A DNA stretch of 42,596 nt from an uncultured Gammaproteobacteria bacterium (GTDB lineage Bacteria; Pseudomonadota; Gammaproteobacteria; SZUA-152): positions 1 to 42,596 of the forward strand of contig CAJVYS010000015.1 in NCBI GenBank assembly GCA_913009875.1. The letters run 5' to 3'. The notes below the pieces were generated by a model. That model had not been told where the DNA came from and made no database searches. It saw nothing but the letters and a program-made list of their open reading frames with translations. Made by a program: the position numbers and the translations under genes. Positions 37,018 to 42,596 of the stretch are shown piece by piece. The stretch's first letter is position 1. Every line of letters begins with the position of its first letter.

Positions 37018-37596
37018 TCACTTCGAGGCAGCGTTGGAAAGGCTGGGCCAGGCCGCACGCAGGTAGATAAACATGGACCACAGGGTCAGCCCGGCGGCCA
37101 CGTACAACAGCACGAAACCGATTTCGGCGGTGGGAAAATGGCCAACCGGTTCACGGTAAAGCAACAGCAACAGGGCCAGCATCTGCGCGCTGGTTTTGAT
37201 CTTGCCGATGGTGGACACCGCCACCGAGGTACGATCACCGACCTCGGCCATCCATTCGCGCAGGGCGGAGATAACGATCTCGCGACCAATGATGACCACT
37301 GCCGGCAAGACGAGCAGCAGATCCGCGAAGGGCGTTGGATTGACATCTACCAACATCACCAGCGCCGCTGCCACCATCAGCTTGTCGGCCACCGGATCGA
37401 GAAAGGCACCAAAGGCCGAGGTCTGCTGCCAGCGCCGCGCCAGATACCCATCCAGCCAGTCGGTGATGGCGGCGATGGCAAACACCGCCGTCACGGCCAC
37501 ATGGGCCCAAGGCACTGGCAGATAGAACAGCACGGCGAACACCGGGATCAGGGCGATACGCAGCAGGGTGAGGATGTTAGGGAGGTTATAGATCAT
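37018..37596 (-). CDS. pgsA: CDP-diacylglycerol-glycerol-3-phosphate phosphatidyltransferase
   Basis: 192 residues from ATG 37596 (MIYNLPNILTLLRI), the family N-terminus; the open frame to 37686 is not conserved-looking. The CDP-alcohol phosphotransferase motif is complete: DG-YL-AR, then G, D and D at the required spacing (DGYLARRW to FLDPVADK). Several hydrophobic segments indicate an integral inner-membrane enzyme that makes phosphatidylglycerophosphate. It follows uvrC by 25 bases and precedes the tRNA trio. Confidence 0.96.
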   Translation of the reverse strand: MIYNLPNILTLLRIALIPVFAVLFYLPVPWAHVAVTAVFAIAAITDWLDGYLARRWQQTSAFGAFLDPVADKLMVAAALVMLVDVNPTPFADLLLVLPAVVIIGREIVISALREWMAEVGDRTSVAVSTIGKIKTSAQMLALLLLLYREPVGHFPTAEIGFVLLYVAAGLTLWSMFIYLRAAWPSLSNAASK

Positions 37597-37621
37597 GGAA
37601 ATCGTGCGCCAAAGCGTCCAT

Positions 37622-39478
37622 TCATTCGTCCGAATGGAACACATCATATACTTTTTGCGCCAGATTTTTACTGATACCCGACACACTGGCCAAATCCTTC
37701 ACCCCGGCGCGGGCCACTTCCTGCAGGCCGCCGAACTGTTTCAACAGTTGCTGGCGCCGTTTCGGCCCCAGCCCGCTGATGCCCTCCAGAACCGAGGTGT
37801 TGCGTGTCTTGGCTCGGCGCTGACGATGGCCGGTAATGGCGAAGCGGTGTGCCTCATCGCGTATCTGCTGGATCACGTGCAGGGCCGGCGAATCCGGCGG
37901 CAGGCTCATCTCCCGACCGGCGAACACCAGCACCTCCTGCCCCGGCTTGCGTGATCGCCCCTTGGCCACGCCGAGCAGGCTGACACCGCTGATCTGTAAT
38001 TCCTCCAACACCGCCGCGGCCTGCGCCACCTGTCCCTTGCCACCGTCGATAATCAGGATATCCGGCAGCTTGCCTTCGCCCTTTTTCAGCCGTGTGTAGC
38101 GCCGCATCAGAGCCTGATGCATGGCGGCGTAATCGTCGCCGGGGGTAATACCTTCGATATTGAAGCGGCGATAGTCAGCCTTCAGCGGGCCGTTGCCGTC
38201 CAGCACCACGCAGGAAGCCACGGTGGCCTCGCCCAGGGTATGGCTGATGTCGAAACACTCCAGCCGCTGCGGCAGGCTATCCAGCCCCAGCACATCCTGC
38301 AGGGCCTCCAGCCGCTTAAGCACCCCGGCCTTGCCGGCCAGGCGGCTGCGCAGGGCGGTGCGGGCATTGGCCTCCGCCATCTGCTGCCAGCGCGCACGCT
38401 CACCGCGCAGGCGCCAGGTCAGTTGTACCTTGTGGCCGCTCTGCTCCGAGAGCACGGACTGCAGCACCCCGGCGTCCTCCGGCTCGGCATTGAGCAGGAT
38501 CTCCAGCGGGATCTCACGGCCACCCGCCCCCTGCCCGCTCAAATAGAACTGCGCCACGAAGGCCGCCAGAATATCCGCCGCCTCGGCACCCTCGGCCTGG
38601 CGCGGAAAATAGGACTTGTTGCCCAGATTACGCCCACCGCGAATAAAGAACACCTGCACACAAGCCGTGCCGGCCTCGCTGACTACGGCGATCACGTCGC
38701 GGTCGCCACCCTCGCCGCTCACCGACTGCGTCTCCTGCATACGCCGCAGGCTGGCGATCTGGTCGCGAAAGCGCGCCGCCTGCTCGAATTGCAAGGCCTT
38801 GGCGGCCACCTCCATGCGGACCACCAGCTCATCGATGAGGCGGGAATTGCGGCCTTCGAGGAACATCACCGCATGGCGCACGTCCTCGGCATAGTCTTCG
38901 GGAGAGATCAGCCCCACGCAGGGCGCGGTGCAGCGCTCGATCTGATATTGCAGACAGGGCCGCGAGCGATTGCCGTAGAAGCTGTCCTCGCACTGGCGCA
39001 CGCGAAACACCTTTTGCAATATATGCAGGCTTTCGCGTACCGCACCCGCCGAGGGATAGGGACCGAAGTAGCGCCCCTTGAGGCGCTTGGCGCCACGGTG
39101 GTAGCCGAGGCGTGGGTAATCATGATGACCGGAGAGAAACAGGAATGGGTAGCTCTTGTCGTCGCGCATGAGGATGTTGTAGCGCGGCTTGAGCTGCTTG
39201 ATGAGATTGTTCTCCAGCAACAGGGCCTCGTTCTCGGTGTGGGTGACGGTCACCTCCACGCCACGGATCTGCGCCACCAGGGCGCGGGTCTTGGGGCTCT
39301 GCACCGTGCGCTGAAAGTAACTCGACACGCGTTTTTTCAGATTGCGCGCCTTGCCCACGTACAGCACCGCACCCCCGGCATCGAGCATGCGGTAGACGCC
39401 GGGCTTACCGGTCAGCGTATTGAGGAAGGCCTTGGCGTCGAAGGTCGGGGTGTCGTGCTGTTCAGGCATGTGACTCAA
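37622..39478 (-). CDS. uvrC: UvrABC system protein C
   Basis: 618 residues, typical length. It makes both incisions in nucleotide excision repair. The N-terminal GIY-YIG nuclease is [20 protein letters not shown], the four-cysteine-type region contains [15 protein letters not shown], the UvrB-binding UVR motif is in [18 protein letters not shown], the RNase H-like C-terminal nuclease has [16 protein letters not shown] and LIIDGGKGQ, and helix-hairpin-helix motifs close the protein ([16 protein letters not shown]). A second ATG three codons downstream (MPEQHD) is an equally plausible start. It is in operon order with pgsA. Confidence 0.97.
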   Translation of the reverse strand: MSHMPEQHDTPTFDAKAFLNTLTGKPGVYRMLDAGGAVLYVGKARNLKKRVSSYFQRTVQSPKTRALVAQIRGVEVTVTHTENEALLLENNLIKQLKPRYNILMRDDKSYPFLFLSGHHDYPRLGYHRGAKRLKGRYFGPYPSAGAVRESLHILQKVFRVRQCEDSFYGNRSRPCLQYQIERCTAPCVGLISPEDYAEDVRHAVMFLEGRNSRLIDELVVRMEVAAKALQFEQAARFRDQIASLRRMQETQSVSGEGGDRDVIAVVSEAGTACVQVFFIRGGRNLGNKSYFPRQAEGAEAADILAAFVAQFYLSGQGAGGREIPLEILLNAEPEDAGVLQSVLSEQSGHKVQLTWRLRGERARWQQMAEANARTALRSRLAGKAGVLKRLEALQDVLGLDSLPQRLECFDISHTLGEATVASCVVLDGNGPLKADYRRFNIEGITPGDDYAAMHQALMRRYTRLKKGEGKLPDILIIDGGKGQVAQAAAVLEELQISGVSLLGVAKGRSRKPGQEVLVFAGREMSLPPDSPALHVIQQIRDEAHRFAITGHRQRRAKTRNTSVLEGISGLGPKRRQQLLKQFGGLQEVARAGVKDLASVSGISKNLAQKVYDVFHSDE

Positions 39479-39495
39479 TCATTCTGCATATACAT

Positions 39496-39559
39496 TGTGG
39501 GAGCGGCTTCAGCCGCGAAGACTCTTCACACGTCATTCGCGGCTGAAGCCGCTCCCACA
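39496..39559. repeat. dispersed inverted repeat (GGAGCGGCTTCAGCCGCGAA type), perfect copy
   Basis: Perfect 24-base arms at 39496-39519 and 39536-39559 around a 16-base loop. It is 17 bases upstream of the uvrC start; a degenerate copy is at 10763-10823. Confidence 0.93.
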
Positions 39560-39626
39560 GAGACTTGGCGGCAAATCGCCGGAAGGTAAGATGAAGCACC
39601 TCACCGCAAGGATTTCATTGGCAACG

Positions 39627-39723
39627 AATTTCAACGCAGAGAACGCAAAGGCGCAGAGGACGCAGAGAAAAACTACAAAAAATCTTTGCGTCCTCTGCGC
39701 CTTTGCGACCTTTGCGTTGAATT
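39627..39723. repeat. dispersed palindromic repeat (CGCAGAGG/CTTTGCG type), copy 2
   Basis: Left arm starts AATTTCAACGCAGAGAACGC and the right arm ends GACCTTTGCGTTGAATT. The roughly 40-base arms are nearly complementary around an A-rich loop. It matches 8443-8537. Confidence 0.9.
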
Positions 39724-39741
39724 CCCATGGCGCGGAAAAAC

Positions 39742-40410
39742 CTACCGGGCATCGACGAGCTCGCGCGCCCGTTGGAACACGGCGTGGAACATGGGTTCCG
39801 TGAGGCGGCGGGTCTGGGTGTTGTAACGGCTGCAATGGTAGGAATCCAGCAGCCGGCGCCCGCCCGGCAGGTCGTGCAGGACATTGTGGGCAAAGCGGAA
39901 GTCCTTCTGCCGCAGGCCGAAGGCGCGCACCACCGACTGGTGGGCGATACTGCCCAGGGCCAGCACCACCGCACTCTTTTTCAGCCCTTCCAGTTCCGCA
40001 CGCAGGAAATCGTTGCAGGTCTTGATCTCCGCACCCACCGGCTTGTTCTGCGGTGGCAGACATTTCACCGCATTGGTGATGCGGCAATCGCGCAGTTTCA
40101 GGCCGTCGCGCGCCGATTCGGACACCGGTGCGCTGCTGAAGCCGTAGTCGAACAGGGTCTGATAGAGCAGGATGCCGGCATGATCACCGGTGAAGGGCCG
40201 GCCCGTGGCGTTGGCGCCGTGCATGCCGGGGGCCAGACCGACGATCAGCAGCGACGGCCGCGCGGCGCCAAAGGGCGCCACCGGGCGGGCGTGATAGTCC
40301 GGGTAATCCTGTTGCACCTCATCGAGAAACCGGCTGAGACGCGGGCAGCGACGGCAATCGAGGTCGAAGGTGGCGGAAACACTGGAGGTGAGAGAGGAAT
40401 GACGGCTCAT
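39742..40410 (-). CDS. family 5 uracil-DNA glycosylase (UDGb)
   Basis: 222 residues. Motif A is GLAPGMHGANATGRPFTGD, which has the alanine/glycine-rich form of family 5 enzymes lacking the usual catalytic Asp/Asn. The motif near the C-terminus is SYHCSRYNTQT, resembling the HPSxxN loop. Iron-sulfur cluster cysteines are seen in DCRRCPRL and further CxxxxxxxxxxxxxxxC positions such as NAVKCLPPQ and KTCNDF. Family 5 enzymes remove uracil and deaminated purines from DNA. It is near uvrC but separated by two repeats, so a shared operon is unlikely. Confidence 0.88.
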   Translation of the reverse strand: MSRHSSLTSSVSATFDLDCRRCPRLSRFLDEVQQDYPDYHARPVAPFGAARPSLLIVGLAPGMHGANATGRPFTGDHAGILLYQTLFDYGFSSAPVSESARDGLKLRDCRITNAVKCLPPQNKPVGAEIKTCNDFLRAELEGLKKSAVVLALGSIAHQSVVRAFGLRQKDFRFAHNVLHDLPGGRRLLDSYHCSRYNTQTRRLTEPMFHAVFQRARELVDAR

Positions 40411-40563
40411 GAATAGACTTACCCGATGAAAAAAACAGCCACTAGCATAGCATTACCGTCAAGCCTTAACGGCCCCGGGCTTTGCGCCGACACGAACAAA
40501 AGGGCATCCTATGGGTCAACTATTATTGAATCAGCAAAATACGCCGCATTCAAGGAAAAACCG

Positions 40564-41496
40564 ATGACACAGCACCCCCGAATGATTGCCGCCATCGCGC
40601 TCATTACCCTCACCGCCGTCGCCTTGACGGGTTGTCTGGTGGAAAAGAAGGAAAAGCCGCCGGCTTACGAGCGCAATAGCAACAACCTGCGCGTTTACCA
40701 ACAAGGCGACTGGATTCGCTACAACGTCATTGCCACCACGCTATCCGGCACCAGTGCCGGCAACGTCCGTTCCGGGACACTGGAAATCCGCTGGGGTAAC
40801 TACTCCACCCTGACTTCCCCGGATGGCAACAACTACGACGTGATAGAAAAACTCATTACGGTAGAGATAAACGACAGCGGTTCCCCCGTCCCCATCACCA
40901 CCGTGCACTATGTGCAGCAGGATGTGCGAAAGGGTATGAATCCAGATGTGTATGGCACAGAGCAACTGGTGGCCATGGGACACCCGAATCCCAATGAATA
41001 CTACTGGCTCAATACCAAGGGCGGAATAAACTACAGCGTCAACGGTGTCCCGGGTGGGCAGGAGCCGGAAACCACGCTGGAGTCACCGCTATTCATCGGC
41101 CAGTCCTACACCGTGGAATACTTTCTCATGGATGATTGCTACACAGGGACTCCTGGTTGCCAAGACGACATCGGCAAATCCACAACATCAGTCGACGTCG
41201 TCGGTGATAGCACACAGGTCAACACCAACATCGGCAACTACGCTAATCCCTTCCAGGTCAATTTCGACGGAAAAATCATCCCTGCTGCGGGTATCAGTCT
41301 GTTGCCACTACTGTTCGACATCTTCGACGTCTGTAGTGACGAGCGATCCTCCCACAACGGCAGGATGTTCATCATTCCCGAGGTCGGGATCATCCAGCTG
41401 ACCAACACTTGTCAGGACCTTAGTGGCACCGGCGACATCATCCTCTACGACATCACCGTCGACGACATCAGTTCCAGCATCCTCGCTGGCAGCTAG
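40564..41496 (+). CDS. uncharacterised lipoprotein
   Basis: 310 residues from ATG 40564 (MTQHPRMIAAIALITLTAVA), followed by the lipobox ALTGC, so residue 20-odd becomes the lipidated cysteine; the open frame from 40426 would put this signal internally and is not favoured. The mature protein is beta-rich and polar, with four further cysteines (DDCYTGTPGCQDD, FDVCSDE, TNTCQDL) that could form two disulfides in the periplasm or outer membrane. I do not recognise the family. It stands alone, ends at a strong terminator and is convergent with flgL. Confidence 0.75.
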   Translation: MTQHPRMIAAIALITLTAVALTGCLVEKKEKPPAYERNSNNLRVYQQGDWIRYNVIATTLSGTSAGNVRSGTLEIRWGNYSTLTSPDGNNYDVIEKLITVEINDSGSPVPITTVHYVQQDVRKGMNPDVYGTEQLVAMGHPNPNEYYWLNTKGGINYSVNGVPGGQEPETTLESPLFIGQSYTVEYFLMDDCYTGTPGCQDDIGKSTTSVDVVGDSTQVNTNIGNYANPFQVNFDGKIIPAAGISLLPLLFDIFDVCSDERSSHNGRMFIIPEVGIIQLTNTCQDLSGTGDIILYDITVDDISSSILAGS

Positions 41497-41513
41497 CCGC
41501 TACCCAAGACGGC

Positions 41514-41550
41514 AAAAAGGGCGCCCCGTGCAAACGGGGCGCCCTTTTTC
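41514..41550. terminator. bidirectional rho-independent terminator
   Basis: A perfect 16-base stem including GGGCGCCCCGT, with GCAA tetraloop and A/T runs on both sides, lies between the convergent lipoprotein and flgL genes. Confidence 0.95.
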
Positions 41551-41573
41551 GTATCACCGCTGCGGGCTGCGGC

Positions 41574-42439
41574 CTACAGGAAATTAAACAACGACAGGTT
41601 CTGTATCCGCGCAAAGCTTTGCTGTGAGGCCTCCAGCCCCGCCAGTTGCAGGTTCATTCGGCTGATGGCCTCGGCATAGTCCAGATCCTGCACTTCCGAA
41701 AGCCGTTTCTGCGCTTCCAGTTGAACGTCTTCATTGAAGTCACGCTGACTGTCGATGGCGTTCTGTCTCGCCCCCACCTTGGCGCGGAAACCATCGAGAT
41801 GATTGAGCGCGCTTTGCAGGTCACCGACCGCGGCCATGTTCGGCGAATTGGACTCCAGCGACAGCGCCAGCTGTTCCAGGGTTTCGAACACGCTCCGGGT
41901 GCCGCCACCACTCTCCGGGATGTTGACGAAGACATCGCTGCCGGGATCACCCACGGGGATCTGTCGCATGGCGCCGATCTGTAGATTGCGCTGGCCATTG
42001 TCGCCGCTGTAGTTGAAATCGTAGAGCCCGCTGCCGACGGGGTTTTCCACCTCGCTAAAGGGTGCCGTGCCGACATTGTAGCCGGCGAAGACATATTCGC
42101 CGTTGCCATCCACGGTATTGGCGAGCGCCAGGATCTCCGCCAGGTTTTGGCGGATTTCCGTGGCGAGGGCCGCGCGGTTGGCGGCGGACTGACTGCCGTT
42201 GTTGCCCTGAATGGCCAGTTCGCGCGAACGCTGCAAGACATTGATGGTCTGCGTGAGGGCATTTTCCTCGCTGAACAGCCGGCTTTCGGCCATATCGGCA
42301 TTTTTCTGATATTGCACCTGCGTATCGATGCTCTGCTGCAGGGCAATGACCTGTGTGGAGCCGATGACGTCGTCCGAGGGAGACAGGATACGCTTGCCGG
42401 TGGCCACCTGCTGCTGGGTATAGCTCAGTTCCGTCTGCC
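41574..42439 (-). CDS. flgL: flagellar hook-associated protein 3 (FlgL), 5' truncated
   Basis: About 288 genuine residues from QTELSYTQQQVATGKRILSP to the C-terminal LAGLEASQQSFARIQNLSLF. Compared with the family only about 17 N-terminal residues are missing, cut off by adapter at 42440. The conserved flagellin-type N-terminal (NADMAESRLFSEENALTQ) and C-terminal coiled coils are present, with GEYVFAGYNVGTAPF in between. FlgL joins hook and filament. flgK would be expected beyond the contig end. The reading frame continues through the adapter as NDTATTEIYTLSLHDALPI, which is not genuine. Confidence 0.94.
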
Positions 42440-42497
42440 AGATCGGAAGAGCGTCGTGTAGGGAAAGAGTGTAGATCTCGGTGGTCGCCGTATCATT
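42440..42497. other. Illumina universal (P5 side) adapter sequence
   Basis: Starts AGATCGGAAGAGCGTCGTGT and continues through the P5 universal adapter to GTGGTCGCCGTATCATT. Genuine sequence stops at 42439. Confidence 0.97.
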
Positions 42498-42596
42498 AAA
42501 AAAAAAACCAGCACCACCCCCCCCCCCCCCCACCACCCCTCCCCCCCCTGTTCACGACATCTCTATCATTATGCTACTCCACCTCTTTCTTCTCCT
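42498..42596. other. non-biological low-complexity tail
   Basis: A-run followed by C-rich and then T/C-rich low-complexity sequence after the adapter, typical of reads running past the end of the library molecule. Confidence 0.85.

Overview
The window is one assembled contig of gammaproteobacterial chromosome, about 42.2 kb of genuine DNA (194-42439), bounded on both sides by Illumina adapter and low-complexity artefact. Gammaproteobacterial origin is indicated by two classic gene orders: plsX-fabH-fabD-fabG-acpP-fabF followed by pabB/pabC-mltG-tmk-holB-pilZ-tatD, and uvrC-pgsA-tRNA(Gly)-tRNA(Cys)-tRNA(Leu). The XrtA/PEP-CTERM-type ATPase, split pyruvate carboxylase genes, a flagellin-type hook protein and many dispersed palindromes suggest an environmental lineage, perhaps Chromatiales-like; I cannot fix the genus.

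Layout. 194-5086: 3'-truncated exopolysaccharide-type AAA ATPase, divergent galE, a trypsin-like periplasmic protease and a class V aminotransferase. 5485-18739: a long minus-strand block running rpmF-side to tatD (DUF177 protein, L32, phospholipid and fatty acid synthesis, p-aminobenzoate synthesis, MltG, thymidylate kinase, DNA polymerase III delta prime, pilus PilZ protein, TatD). fabD carries a one-base frameshift that is probably a sequence error. 18964-22259: biotin carboxylase and biotinylated carboxyltransferase subunits. 22371-24696: histone H1-like protein and exonuclease I.

24847-34755 is the most unusual part: a ten-kilobase signalling locus with a PP2C phosphatase and an FHA-GAF-HD-GYP protein on the minus strand, and divergently a small duplicated-domain protein, a HEAT-repeat Ser/Thr kinase, two PilT-type motor ATPases and two paralogous FHA proteins in a tight plus-strand operon. 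It has kinase, phosphatase, phosphothreonine readers and motors in one place, away from the usual pilT/pilU site. I infer phosphorylation control of a PilT-like motor, possibly with c-di-GMP turnover.

34824-36269: fused remnants of two genes, then a REP-associated tyrosine transposase flanked on both sides by REP clusters of identical architecture. 36475-39478: three tRNAs, pgsA and uvrC. 39742-42439: family 5 uracil-DNA glycosylase, an unrecognised lipoprotein and a 5'-truncated flgL. At least eight families of short dispersed palindromes occupy the intergenic spaces, several overlapping stop codons.
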